A stretch of 64,000 nucleotides of DNA from JADKAV01 sp963733395 (GTDB lineage Bacteria; Actinomycetota; Actinomycetes; S36-B12; UBA10799). The DNA is taken from positions 137,688 to 201,687 of the forward strand of contig CAVTCZ010000017.1 of assembly GCA_963733395.1 (NCBI GenBank). Direction: 5' to 3'. This document shows, piece by piece, positions 1-8,649 of this stretch (position 1 is its first letter; each line of letters opens with the position of its first letter). The translations under genes were made by a program, and so were the position numbers. A model generated the notes under the pieces. It did not search any database, was not told where the DNA came from, and was given only the letters and a program-made list of their open reading frames with translations.

Positions 1-491
1 GGGCCGGCAGCCCGACCGGTACGTCCTCCCGTCTGGTGACTACACCGTGCAGATCACCGGCACGGGCCGCGGCCGCGCGACGCTGGTCGTGACCCAGGGC
101 GACCGGACCTCGACGTTCGCAGTTCGCCGTCCGCCGCGGCGACAGCGGAACGTTGCGCCTCTCCGGGACGACGGCCCCGAAGGCGTTGCGCTTCTCGGGC
201 CAGCGGGTCCGGGCCCACGCCGGGATCCGCCTCGGCCTGCGCGTGCAGCCGCGCAAGATGCGGGCCAAGCACTACTCGACCGTGCGGGTACGCGTCCGGG
301 ATCAGTTCGGCGTGCCGGTCGACCGGGCGAAGGTGACGATCCGCGGGTCGGGCGTCAAGGCCACGCTGCTCAGCGACGCCCGCGGCCGCGGGAGCGTGAA
401 GTTGTGGCCGGCCAAGCGTGGTCACCTGCGTGTGACGGCCACCAGCGTCGGCTTCACGAAGGCTGTGCGTACGGTGCGGGTGCGCGGCTGA
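1..491 (+). CDS. 3' end of a secreted Ig-like/carboxypeptidase-regulatory-like protein, frameshifted
   Basis: The 5' end lies outside the window. Frame 2 reads a beta-rich stretch (YVLPSGDYTVQITG) to about base 125, and frame 3 continues through SGTLRLSGTTAPKALRF to a TGA at 489-491. The sequence around 115-130 reads F-A-V in both frames, so a one-base indel there joins the halves. The tail is rich in Lys, Arg, Val and Thr and has the look of an invasin or carboxypeptidase-regulatory-like fold (VDRAKVTIRG, then LLSDARGRGSVKL), typical of surface proteins. No catalytic motif is visible. Function unknown; the Ig-like fold is an inference from composition and motif pattern. Confidence 0.5.
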
Positions 492-723
492 TCGGACACC
501 GATCAGCGCGGCACAGGCAACGGCTGTGGGTTTCGGGGTGGCGCGCGCGCGTGACACGTGCGGGCGCATGCCGGACCGGTGCAACGTTGGTATTCTCGCG
601 TCTCCCAACGCACAGATGTTTGCACAAAGGCTGCCGCTGCCCCGGGGCTGCAGCGCCAGGGTGGCCGGCGGCACTGCGCCGGACCGCGGCGAATCCGTCC
701 GCGCAGCAGGTACTCTGAGCGGC

Positions 724-985
724 ATGTGTTTGGGCGTACCGGGCAAGGTCGAGCAGGTGTGGGAGGCCGAGGGCACTCGCATGGCGACCGTCGACTTCGG
801 CGGCGTGCGCAAGGAGGTCTGTCTGGCATACGTCCCGGATGTGCAGGTCGGCGACTACACGATCGTGCATGTCGGGTTCGCCCTGACCAAGCTCGATGAG
901 GCCAGCGCGCTGGAGACCCTCGAGCTGTTCAAGAGCGTCGGGCTTGCTCGACGAGGAACTCGGTATCACCGTGGATCCGAGGTGA
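724..985 (+). CDS. hypC: Hydrogenase maturation chaperone HypC (frameshifted near its 3' end)
   Basis: It begins with the diagnostic MCLGVPG, whose Cys2 binds the Fe(CN)2CO precursor during [NiFe]-hydrogenase assembly, and continues with the HypC/HybG/HupF beta-barrel core (VDFGGVRKEV, YVLVHVGFAL-like segment). HypC works with HypD and hands the iron group to the hydrogenase large subunit. As written, the frame runs on past residue 72 into hypD. Removing one G from the GGG near 939-942 restores a normal HypC end (GLLDEELGITVDP) with TGA at 983-985, overlapping the hypD GTG at 982. I treat the apparent HypC-HypD fusion as an indel. Identity is secure; only the C-terminus is uncertain. Confidence 0.9.
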
Positions 986-2079
986 AGTACCTCGACGAGT
1001 TCGGGGATGCCGATCTGGCCAAGCGACTGCTCGACGACATCGCCGCCACGACCACGCAGCCCTGGGCGCTCATGGAGGTCTGCGGCGGACAGACCCACAC
1101 GATCATCCGCAACGGGATCGACCAACTCCTGCCCGACGAGATCGAACTGATCCACGGTCCCGGCTGCCCGGTCTGCGTGACGCCGCTGGAGACGATCGAC
1201 CGGGCGCTGGCCATCGCCGCGCGTCCGGACGTGATCTTCTGCTCCTTCGGTGACATGATCCGGGTGCCCGGCTCGACCGACGACCTGTTCCGGATCAAGA
1301 GCCGGGGCGGCGACGTGCGCATCGTCTACTCGCCGCTGGACGCGGTGCGGATCGCGCAGCAGAACCCGGACAAGCAGGTGGTGTTCTTCGGGGTCGGTTT
1401 CGAGACCACCGCGCCGGCCAACGCGATGACGGTGAAGCTGGCCAAGCAGCAGGGCATCGACAACTTCTCGCTGTTGGTCTCGCACGTGCTGGTGCCGCCA
1501 GCCATCCGGGCGATCATGGACTCACCCACCGCCCGCGTTCAGGGCTTCCTCGCTGCCGGACACGTGTGCACGGTGATGGGGCTCTCGGAGTACGAGCCGT
1601 TGGTCGAGCAGTACCAGGTCCCCATCGTCGCGACCGGCTTCGAGCCGCTCGACGTGCTCGAGGGCATCCGCCGGGTGGTGGCGCAGTTGGAGCAGGGCAG
1701 GGCCGAACTGGACAACGCCTATCCGCGCGCTGTCCAGCCACAGGGCAACCCCGTCGCCCAGCAGGTGGTGCGGGAGGTGTTCGAGACCTGCGACCGGCAA
1801 TGGCGGGGGATCGGGATGATCCCGCAATCGGGCTGGCGGCTCAACGCCGACTACGCGGACTACGACGCCGAGAAGCGCTTCGAGGTGCTGGGCATCACCA
1901 CCGTCGAATCGCCGCTGTGCCGATCCGGCGAGGTGCTGCAGGGGCTCATCAAACCCAACGAGTGCTCAGCCTTCGGCAAGCAGTGCACTCCGCGCTCGCC
2001 GCTGGGCGCCCCGATGGTCTCCAGCGAGGGGGCATGCGCGGCCTACTACCAGTTCCGCCGCCTCGAGGTGACCGCGTGA
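982..2079 (+). CDS. hypD: Hydrogenase maturation protein HypD
   Basis: HypD is the [4Fe-4S] scaffold on which the Fe(CN)2CO group of [NiFe]-hydrogenases is built, in complex with HypC and HypE. The protein of about 365 residues has normal family length. It carries the hallmark motifs in order: MEVCGGQTHT near residue 30, HGPGCPVCVTP near 58, a GFETT segment near 140, and the C-terminal Cys cluster (CSAFGKQC) for the cluster ligands. The start is GTG at 982, inside the restored hypC stop (GTGA overlap), because translation KYLDEF is the normal HypD beginning. It overlaps hypE by 4 nt, so hypCDE is one translationally coupled operon. Confidence 0.93.
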   Translation: MKYLDEFGDADLAKRLLDDIAATTTQPWALMEVCGGQTHTIIRNGIDQLLPDEIELIHGPGCPVCVTPLETIDRALAIAARPDVIFCSFGDMIRVPGSTDDLFRIKSRGGDVRIVYSPLDAVRIAQQNPDKQVVFFGVGFETTAPANAMTVKLAKQQGIDNFSLLVSHVLVPPAIRAIMDSPTARVQGFLAAGHVCTVMGLSEYEPLVEQYQVPIVATGFEPLDVLEGIRRVVAQLEQGRAELDNAYPRAVQPQGNPVAQQVVREVFETCDRQWRGIGMIPQSGWRLNADYADYDAEKRFEVLGITTVESPLCRSGEVLQGLIKPNECSAFGKQCTPRSPLGAPMVSSEGACAAYYQFRRLEVTA

Positions 2080-3141
2080 CCGACCGTCCGGACCTGGAGA
2101 ACTGGACGTGCCCGTTGCCGTTGCGCGACCAGAGCACGATCGTGATGGGGCACGGCGGTGGTGGCCGGCTGTCGGCGGAACTGGTCGAGCACCTCTTCTT
2201 GCCGGCCTTCGACGGCACGGATCTGTCCGGGGTGCTGCAGCAACTCGGCGACGCGGCGGTGCTCGAGGTGGCCGGCGGCCGACTTGCGTTCACCACGGAC
2301 TCCTACGTGGTGCGGCCCAGGTTCTTCCCCGGCGGCAACGTGGGTGACCTGGCCGTGAACGGAACGGTGAACGACCTTGCCGTCAGCGGCGCCGTGCCGT
2401 TGGCGCTGTCGGTCGGGATTGATCCTGGAAGAGGGTATGCCGCTCGACGAACTCGGGGTCATCACGCAGACCATGGGTGCGGCCGCCCGGCACGCAGGTG
2501 TCTCGATCGTCACCGGTGACACCAAGGTCGTCGACGCGGGCAGCGGTGACGGTGTCTACATCAACACCGCGGGGATCGGACTGGTGCGCCAGGGCCTGGA
2601 GCTGGGGCCGCAACAGATCCGGCCCGGCGACAAGATCCTGGTCTCGGGGCCGATCGCGGCGCACGGCATCGCGGTTCTGAGCGTGCGCGACGGGCTGGAG
2701 TTCGGCTCCGACATCGTCACCGACAGCCAGCCGTTGAACGGTCTGATCGCGGCGCTGCTGGACTCCGGCGCGCAGGTGTCGATGATGCGCGATCCCACCC
2801 GTGGTGGCGTTGCCGCGACGCTCAACGAGATCGCCGGCTCCAGCAACACCGGGGTCGAGATCGTGGAAGCCGCGGTGCCGGTGCCAGAGGATGTCCGTGC
2901 GGCCTGTGCCTTCCTGGGTCTGGACCCGTTGTTGGTCGCCAATGAAGGTCGGGTGGTGGTCTTCGTCCGCGCTGACGACGCCGATCTCGCGCTTGAGGTC
3001 CTGCAGCGGTTCAACGCCGCCGCTGCGCTGATCGGGGAGGTCGTCGCCGAGCACCCGGGCGTGGTGGTGGCCAGGACCGGTATCGGCGGCACCCGAGTGG
3101 TGGACCTGCCACTGGCCGAGCAGCTCCCGCGCATCTGCTGA
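2076..3141 (+). CDS. hypE: Hydrogenase maturation protein HypE, one frameshift
   Basis: HypE is an AIR-synthase/PurM-like enzyme that dehydrates a C-terminal Cys thiocarboxamide to thiocyanate, giving the cyanide ligands of [NiFe] hydrogenase. The N-terminus from GTG 2076 is in frame 3 (MGHGGGGRLSAELV, FTTDSYVV, NGTVNDLAVSGA). The frame shifts to 1 at about 2413-2420 and continues (LILEEGMPLDELG, VTGDTKVV, RDPTRGGVA). It ends exactly with the essential PRIC cysteine tail. One indel restores a full-length protein of about 350 residues. No hydrogenase structural genes, hypA, hypB or hypF lie within the window; they may be upstream. Confidence 0.9.
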
Positions 3142-3147
3142 AGCGCG

Positions 3148-3270
3148 GCCACTGTTGCGCGGTTACTGGTCGCGCACGGCGACTGTTGCGCGGTTGCTGT
3201 TTCTGGGGCCCGCAAACCAGCAACCGCGCAACACTCGCCGCGAGGCACCAGCAACGGTGCAACAGTCGCT
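3148..3270. repeat. Nested double palindrome, family A (copy 1)
   Basis: Two hairpin arms are nested around one centre. The outer arms are near 3152-3171 and 3246-3266 (ACTGTTGCGCGGTTACTGG against CCAGCAACGGTGCAACAGT). The inner arms are near 3181-3199 and 3217-3235 (GACTGTTGCGCGGTTGCTG against CAGCAACCGCGCAACACTC), with a loop of about 18 nt. The element lies between the convergent hypE and CPBP genes, so it could serve as a two-way terminator. The same architecture recurs at 18672-18798 and as a half-copy at 50925-50985. Confidence 0.8.
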
Positions 3271-3290
3271 GGCGGCAGTCGCCCCGGCCC

Positions 3291-4061
3291 TCATGGCAGC
3301 CACGCGACCTTCCCCGCCAGCAGGGCGTAGCCGATGAACGCCACGCTGTCGATGAGTGCGTGGGCCACGATCATCGGCATGACGCGTTCCCACCGCTTGA
3401 ACAACCATCCGAACAGCAGGCCCATCACCACATTGCCGGCGAAGCCCCCGACACCCTGGTACAGGTGATACGAGCCGCGGACCAACGCGCTCAACCAGAT
3501 GGCCGGACCCCAGTTCCACCCCAGTTGCCGCAGGCGGTGCAGGACGAAGCCAAGGACCACGACCTCTTCCACGACCGCGTTCTCCAGTGCGCCCAGGACC
3601 AGTACCGGTGTGCGCCACCACACCTCGGGCAATCCCTGGGCTGCCACCGTCAGGTTGATCCCGAGTCGGTGGGCGATGAGGTACCAGATCAGCCCGGTCA
3701 AACCCACCACTGCGGCCAGTCCCGCGCCCCGGCCGAGATCGCGTCCAGGTTGCTGCCCGTCCACCCCGATGGTGCGCAGGCTCTCCCCGGAACGGCGCAG
3801 CAAGTAGGCGACCAGCCCCACGATGACCAGGGCGAATCCGATGCGCAGCAGTTGCAGCGTGAGGTCGATACCGGGCCGGGCGGACTGGGAGGCGTTGAGT
3901 GTCGTCGTCTGTTGCGCCAGCGGCACGCCACTGGTCAGGTCCGCCAGGAAGTTCACGACGGAGAAGACCCCCGAGCGGCCCAAGGACAGGCCGAGGACCA
4001 ACAGGATCTCGGCGATCAGATACCCGCGCGACAGGACCTGGTTGTCCGAACCGCTGCGCAT
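3291..4061 (-). CDS. CPBP-family intramembrane metalloprotease
   Basis: A multi-pass membrane protein of 256 residues with the CPBP (Abi, Rce1-like) motif set: an EE pair in ENAVVEEVVVLGFVLHRL, then R-x-SYHLYQG, then H-A-L-I-D near the C-terminus. These supply the glutamates and histidines of the active site inside the membrane. Bacterial members are poorly characterised; some act in bacteriocin immunity or protein processing. ATG 4061 is preferred because the longer frame would run into the upstream gene, whose stop is at 4079, only 17 nt away; the two are probably co-transcribed. Substrate unknown. Confidence 0.8.
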   Translation of the reverse strand: MRSGSDNQVLSRGYLIAEILLVLGLSLGRSGVFSVVNFLADLTSGVPLAQQTTTLNASQSARPGIDLTLQLLRIGFALVIVGLVAYLLRRSGESLRTIGVDGQQPGRDLGRGAGLAAVVGLTGLIWYLIAHRLGINLTVAAQGLPEVWWRTPVLVLGALENAVVEEVVVLGFVLHRLRQLGWNWGPAIWLSALVRGSYHLYQGVGGFAGNVVMGLLFGWLFKRWERVMPMIVAHALIDSVAFIGYALLAGKVAWLP

Positions 4062-4078
4062 GTCCGCCAGGGTAGTGC

Positions 4079-4918
4079 TCAGCCCTCGGTGGAGAAGCCG
4101 GGCGGGAAGCTGTCGACGCAACCCGTCGCACCGCCGTCGACCCCGATGGAGAACGCCTGCAACCGTTCATCTGCGTTACCGTGCGCGTCGGGGGCGTTCC
4201 ACGGAACCCCTTCGGGGTCGGCCACGGAAACCACGGCGTCGATGGCCTGGTCGGCGGCGTACTCACCCAGTAGTCCCTGGGCATCCGCCCACGAGGCCCA
4301 GGCGCCGGCGAAACAGTCGGCCTGCAGCTCCGACTCGATGGTCAGCGGGAACTGCTCGCTGAGCCCGAGCCGGGCTTGCGCGCCGTGGCCGAATTCGTGG
4401 GCGAGGATGACCGCGTTGGCCATGTCGCCGAACTGTTCGTAGTAGGGCAGCATCAAACCCGGTTCGTCCCAGGCGATGTAGTCGCCGTCAGTCTGCAGGC
4501 AGTAGACGGCGTTCTCCGGTCCGACCGGTTGGCCGCCGCACGACGGGCCCTCCTGCTCGGGCGGGTAGTAGGCGATGAACTCACCCGGATCGATCCACTC
4601 GATGCCGAACTCGGCCGGCATCGTCTCGATCCAGTACTCGTTGATCGCCCCGAGGGCGAAGTCGATCGACTCGTCGTAGGCGGCGAAGTCGAACGCTTCC
4701 TCCTCGGTGCCCTCAGCTTTGAAAGAGAACGACTGCCCCGCCGGCGCGGAGGTGGGAACCGCCCCGGTGCGCTCCCCGCCTTCGGGAACCTCCGCCGGGA
4801 CCGACGCGACTGGAGAGGTCGCCTCCGGGGCAGGCTCCGCTGCGGTCCCGCCGCAGCCGGCGAGCATGAGCACGGCGACGATCGGGAGAGCGGCTGTGGT
4901 CTTCCACCGGCTTGCCAT
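4079..4918 (-). CDS. Lipoprotein neutral zinc metallopeptidase (YpfJ/KPN_02809-like)
   Basis: The start MASRWKTTAALPIVAVLMLAG-C is a lipoprotein signal with a lipobox (LAGC), so the protein is probably anchored outside the membrane. A Ser/Pro/Glu-rich linker follows. The catalytic part has HEFGH (zinc ligands and general-base Glu) near residue 170, and downstream the paired SELQADCFAGAWA helix with the third ligand, the signature of the putative neutral zinc metallopeptidase family (PF04228). Several Cys residues fit an exported domain. About 279 residues, usual family length. It is followed closely by the CPBP protease gene, making a two-protease unit. Physiological substrate is unknown. Confidence 0.82.
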   Translation of the reverse strand: MASRWKTTAALPIVAVLMLAGCGGTAAEPAPEATSPVASVPAEVPEGGERTGAVPTSAPAGQSFSFKAEGTEEEAFDFAAYDESIDFALGAINEYWIETMPAEFGIEWIDPGEFIAYYPPEQEGPSCGGQPVGPENAVYCLQTDGDYIAWDEPGLMLPYYEQFGDMANAVILAHEFGHGAQARLGLSEQFPLTIESELQADCFAGAWASWADAQGLLGEYAADQAIDAVVSVADPEGVPWNAPDAHGNADERLQAFSIGVDGGATGCVDSFPPGFSTEG

Positions 4919-5028
4919 TCCAGAACCGTAGCCGTGATCGGCAGTCGACGCCGGGTCAGCGCCTTGCCCAGTCCCACAGTCGCCTCGGGCAGGGACCGCG
5001 CCCGACGCTGAGCCCGATGGCCGCTGAG

Positions 5029-5105
5029 GTGCAACGGAGTTGCCGGAGAGTCACAAGGTTCGATGGGTCCCCGATGTTTGTGATCGAGGTGCAACCGAGT
5101 TGCCG
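5029..5105. repeat. Intergenic repeat, family B (copy 1)
   Basis: Two units of GGTGCAACnGAGTTGCCGG at 5029-5046 and 5089-5105 flank a GAGAGTCACAAGG and TTTGTGATCGA stretch that can pair imperfectly. The same words, in the same order, form a better hairpin at 11846-11935 (TTGTGACT pairing with AGTCACAA around GCAACTGAGTTGC). It lies in the 300-nt interval between the zinc peptidase gene and tRNA-Asn. Confidence 0.65.
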
Positions 5106-5214
5106 GAGTGCCGACGGGCAGCGGTGGGCTTGTGTCACCACTCGGATTTCCGGCGGATGTCCTCGCCGTGCCTGGCCCTCGCCGATGGAAGGCCCGGATC
5201 CGTGAGGAGAGTGG

Positions 5215-5287
<73 letters not shown>

Positions 5288-5435
5288 ATCGCCTCCCAGC
5301 GTACCGGGCCGTCCCCGCCTGCGAACCAAGCGGTGGGCCGATTCGCCGGTGGAACATCTCAGTTCGGCCACGGGCATGGAAGCTGCCACCGGACTGAATT
5401 ACATTGGTCAGCATCGGGGGTTCGCGGAATGGGCC

Positions 5436-5978
5436 ATGGAGATGTTCGAGATCAGGGCGTTGCTCACGGGGGTCGGGGCTGTCTGCCTGGCGCTTGCAGT
5501 CGGCGCAGTGGGCCCCGCACAGGCACAGGACTCGAACGACCCCGTGGTCGACTTCGCCGTGACGCTCGGGGCGTTCCAAGCCCTCGACGAAGGTGACTTG
5601 GACCTCGCCAGTGTGCAGCCCGCCACCGAAGCCGATCCACAGACCTTCGCTATCCCGCTGAAGAGCGTGACCCTCGGGGCGACGGGTAAGCCCCGACGGG
5701 TGCGGTTCACCGGGGGGATCGAGATCCAGGGGGAGAACAGCGCGCTGCAACTCACGAACCTGTCGATCAACCTGCCCAGGAAGCAGGCGAGCGTCTGGAT
5801 ATCATCACCCGATGCGCGGATCCAGGCATTCGATGTCTCCCGGATCAAGGTCACGAAGCGGACGCTCAGCGGGGTTCTGCTGATCGCCCCCGGGACGGCT
5901 GCGGTGCTCAATGCCGAGTTCGACACGTACGTGTTCTCAGACGGTCTGCGGTTCGCCCGATTCAGCGTGGACCTGTGA
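5436..5978 (+). CDS. Secreted protein of unknown function (paralog 1 of 3)
   Basis: A typical signal peptide (MEMFEIRALLTGVG, then a Leu/Ala core and a cleavage-like AQAQD) leads a mature part of about 150 residues made of short beta-strand-like segments (VRFTGGIEIQ, LQLTNLSINL, RTLSGVLLIAPGTAAVLN). The pattern resembles the genes at 6142 and 11141 and, loosely, HtaA-type domains in which glycine-ended strands alternate with LxLxNLxI words; that link is a guess. The start could also be ATG 5442. Exported, probably cell-surface or extracellular; no enzyme motif seen. Confidence 0.65.
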   Translation: MEMFEIRALLTGVGAVCLALAVGAVGPAQAQDSNDPVVDFAVTLGAFQALDEGDLDLASVQPATEADPQTFAIPLKSVTLGATGKPRRVRFTGGIEIQGENSALQLTNLSINLPRKQASVWISSPDARIQAFDVSRIKVTKRTLSGVLLIAPGTAAVLNAEFDTYVFSDGLRFARFSVDL

Positions 5979-6141
5979 CGTTGGTCCAATCCTGGCGCAC
6001 AACTGGACCGTTCGACCCAGGACCCGCGCACCGCAGGTTGCGGTTCGGCAACGTCGGGGCCCGGTCCCCGGATTCGCAGTGTCAATTATGCCCGTAATGG
6101 CTACTGTGTGACTTACCCGTAACAAACCGAAAGGGATCCAC

Positions 6142-6715
6142 ATGATCGTTCGTCGTATCACCGCTGGCGCTGCCGGCCTGGCCCTGGTGGGCACTGCCTT
6201 CGCCGTAGCCCCGGCCTCCGCCAAGAACCAGGGTGAGACCCAGATCACTCTGAATGGTGGCTTTGTCCAGAACCTGACGGCTGATGGCGTCAAGCTCAGT
6301 GTCGTGAAGCCGGCCAAGTCCAAGAAGGGTGTCGTCACCCTGCCGATCGTCAACCGTGCAGGTGTGCAGATCGTGCACGAAGGGGCGATCAAGTTCACTG
6401 GCACGGCGGGCTTCGTGTCGCTGAATCGACCCCACCATCAACTTCAAGACCGGCGCCATGGACGCCACCGTTGTGACCACCGCCATCCGGCACCAGGTTT
6501 GACGATCGCGAGTCTCGCGAAGCTCACAGGCGGCAAGAAGAACGCCAAGAAGGGCTTCTGGAAGAACGCCAACCTGGAAGCTCAGCAAGACGATCGAGCT
6601 CACCCCGGACGGCGACCCCACCGACCCCGCCCCGCTCCTCAACACGTTGCTGGGCAGCACGGCGATCAAGACGGGTCAGAAGCTCGGCAAGGTCACGATC
6701 ACTCTGAACAAGTAG
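6142..6715 (+). CDS. Secreted protein (paralog 2), several frameshifts
   Basis: It starts MIVRRITAGAAGLALVGTAF with an ASA-KNQ cleavage site, preceded by GAAAGGGATCC. The frame breaks at about 6425 (restoring PTINFKTGAMDATVVTTAIR), again before LTIASLAKLTGGKK at about 6500, and a third time near 6582 (restoring KLSKTIELTPDGDPTDPAPLL). It then ends with KVTITLNK and TAG at 6713-6715. The restored protein aligns from end to end with the intact 11141-11761 gene (VTLxxxxxNxKTGxA, LTxGxKxxxKxGxWKNA, DPAPLxxxxLG, LGKxTxTLxK). A strong terminator follows. Sequencing indels or decay are both possible; the flanking location beside a mobile element is noted. Confidence 0.7.
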
Positions 6716-6728
6716 TACAAGCCCCACG

Positions 6729-6765
6729 ACGAGGGGCGACCGGTCCTGTACCGGTCGCCCCTCGT
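6729..6765 (+). terminator. Strong intrinsic terminator-like hairpin
   Basis: A perfect 16-bp stem (6729-6744 with 6750-6765, ACGAGGGGCGACCGGT arm) has a 5-nt loop and is followed by TGCTT. It lies 13 nt after the stop of the secreted paralog at 6142-6715. Confidence 0.85.
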
Positions 6766-6984
6766 TGCTTGGAAGGTGTTCGTCAGCACGGACCGGTTTG
6801 GTTGACCGCCCCCGTCGGAGTCGGCGGCGGCGCGGCCTGAGTCATGGTCTGGATTCCTGCCGTGCGAACGCGGCGGACTGTTGGGCGCCGGGTGCACAGT
6901 CACTCGTGTTGCACGGTCATGCTCCGCTCGTGTGGGGACTGGGAATCGGTCGATGGCGCTGGCGTTAGACTGCGGAGTCGGCAA

Positions 6985-7058
6985 GGGGCGATAGCTCAAT
7001 CGGTCAGAGCGCCGGACTCATAATCCGTTGGTTCCGGGTTCAAGCCCCGGTCGCCCCA
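6985..7058 (+). tRNA. tRNA-Met(CAT), elongator type, island integration site
   Basis: A 74-nt cloverleaf with acceptor GGGGCGA/TCGCCCC, D-arm TAGCTCAATCGGTCAGAGC, CAT anticodon at 7019-7021, T-arm CCGGGTTCAAGCCCCGG and discriminator A. The fully paired first base pair argues against an initiator. A CAT anticodon could also mark a tRNA-Ile2 precursor, though Met is likelier. Its 3' half is duplicated at 10838-10882. Confidence 0.95.
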
Positions 7059-7061
7059 CGA
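7017..7061 (+). repeat. attL: 45-bp direct repeat in tRNA-Met 3' half
   Basis: Bases 7017-7061, from the anticodon loop to just past the tRNA 3' end, are repeated identically at 10838-10882. The tRNA is reconstituted at this end, as expected for tyrosine-recombinase integration into a tRNA gene. Confidence 0.93.
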
Positions 7062-7095
7062 GGAAGCCCCCGGTCAGAGGCACACTCTCCTCGAA

Positions 7096-8334
7096 TCAGG
7101 GGTTTCGTAGACTCCGGAAAGTCACAAAGAAGTCACTAACCGCGCCGGATAACGACCCGAAGAAGGCTTCACCGACCTCCCGTAGTGACTCCCGGGACGG
7201 ATGCGAGTAGGTCTACCGCTTCGTGTTCTGGTCGTAACCGTGCTACTCGGCTACCGGATGATCGGGAACCCCGGCCTCCCGTGCTCGGGTCACCGAGGTG
7301 TGCCGCGCCTCGTGCAGCGTGTAGTCCGGGATCTCCGCATCGGTGAGTAGCGTCTTCCACTCGTCGGAGTAGACCTCCGGGCGCAACGGCTGGCCGACCG
7401 CGTTCACCGCGACGAAGCCGTCCCGGACCTGACCGAGCCCGAGGTCTCGCATCTGGACCGTGCGGAGCCGCTTGAGCGCCTCCAGGATCGAGGAGGGGAG
7501 CGGTAGCGTTCGGTACCCGTTCGAGGTCTTCGGATTCCCGACCTCGGTCGAGGAGTCGGACCCGAGTCAACTCCTTCCCCGGCCGCCGATCTCGACGCGG
7601 CCGCGTTGCACGGTGAGTGTGCGCTCCTCGAGGTCCAGGTCGGACCACTTGAGCCCGAGGACCTCGGAGCGGCGCAGACCGGCCAGCGACAGGAGCCAGA
7701 GCGCCTCGTACTCGCTGACCGGCGATCGCGGCCTGCGAGTTTCTGGTACTCCGTTCCCGCCTATGGCGTGCCGATCCTTTGCCGCCTTGCCGCGAGGCTT
7801 GACCCGCTTCGCGGGGTTCCGGATCGCGAGGTCCTCCTCGATCGCCTCCTCGAATACGGCTCGCGCGACCATGAGTAGGTACGGACACGCGCCGGACCGA
7901 CTTTCCCGGCCTCCTGGTACGCGGAGACGAGTTGCTCGACCTGGAGCCTGCGTGATCTGCGTCGATCGGCGCGTCTCGCCGAAGTGCTCGGTCCAGATGT
8001 TCGCGGCTCCCTCGTAGTCGAGGTACGTGTTCGTGCGGACCGTCTTGCGCTTGGTTTCCAGCCACCCGGCTGCAACGGTTCCGAAGCGTGATGGTCTCGA
8101 CGTCGTGCTCGGGCTCGGGCTCTGGTTCCTGTAGCTCGTCAGCGGTCCCGGCGCGCATCTTCGCGATCCACGAGTACCGCATCCTTGCGGCGCGTGAACC
8201 GGCGACGGATCTGCCGGCGCTTCTCGCCTCGCTTGCGTGCGGAGCATCGGCTACCGCGACGTAGCGGCGCTCACTCCTTGCCGTCCTTCCGTGGTGATCG
8301 TGATCTCCTTGATCGGCTCCGTGATCCTAGGCAT
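7096..8334 (-). pseudogene. int: Tyrosine recombinase/integrase, multiply frameshifted
   Basis: Reading the minus strand from ATG 8334, fragments in several frames give a normal phage-type integrase. There is an N-terminal basic AP2-like arm (KRRQIRRRFTRRKDAV), a SAM-like core-binding domain (WLETKRKTVRTNTYLDYEGA near 8050), then the catalytic Arg region (LAGLRRSEVLGLKWSDLDL near 7680). The H-x-x-R-H box (HEARHTS) follows near 7300, and a plausible catalytic Tyr sits in TYSH near 7207. At least four frame changes and TAG codons before the Tyr break it. The 3' end read in the last frame reaches TGA at 7096-7098, so it includes the 27-bp direct repeat. Non-functional unless the breaks are sequencing errors. 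Confidence 0.82.
7115..7141 (+). repeat. Candidate integrase arm site (left)
   Basis: The 27-bp word recurs at 10718-10744 in the same orientation and contains AAGTCAC twice, spaced by four bases (AAGTCACAAAGAAGTCAC). Short direct repeats just inside both ends are typical of arm-type integrase-binding sites. Alternatively this is simply the 3' coding end of the integrase, copied at the other side by an earlier tandem insertion. Confidence 0.6.
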
Positions 8335-8335
8335 C

Positions 8336-8605
8336 TCAGGACTCCTCTCCGCAAAGTGCGCGCGCTTCCTTGATCCATCGGAAGATCGTGGGGTTCGACG
8401 GGGCCCGGCCGGTCCGGGCTTCGGCCCATTCTCGGACCGCCTCCGTTGTGGGTTCCACGGCTTCGCGTGCAGATTCGTACACGTTCCACAGATCCCTGAG
8501 AAACTCCGGGGTGATCCGCACGTTTCGCCGCCAGGGGAGGTTCCTCCGGACGTTCTCTACGACCTGGACCCGGTACCAGGGGTTCCCGTCAGCGTCCACG
8601 AACAC
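8336..8605 (-). CDS. Small HTH-like protein upstream of the integrase
   Basis: An 89-residue ORF whose stop (8336-8338) lies 1 nt before the integrase ATG. The C-terminal half (ITPEFLRDLWNVYESAR, then AVREWAEARTG, then PTIFRWIKEARALC) follows the pattern of small actinobacterial phage proteins with a helix-turn-helix that reads PT..AV...F....TA.RWV..AR. The usual roles suggested for such neighbours are excision or control of integrase expression; nothing here proves either. It is one of the few unbroken frames in the island. It may start further upstream because the frame is open. Confidence 0.6.
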   Translation of the reverse strand: MFVDADGNPWYRVQVVENVRRNLPWRRNVRITPEFLRDLWNVYESAREAVEPTTEAVREWAEARTGRAPSNPTIFRWIKEARALCGEES

Positions 8606-8649
8606 CGGCTTCGGCGGCTTGCGGACCGGCCGTGGCTCGTAGGAAATAA

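Noticed and set aside
3148..3270. CRISPR array
   Set aside because: Repeats are inverted and nested, with no regular direct repeat-spacer spacing and no cas genes anywhere in the window.
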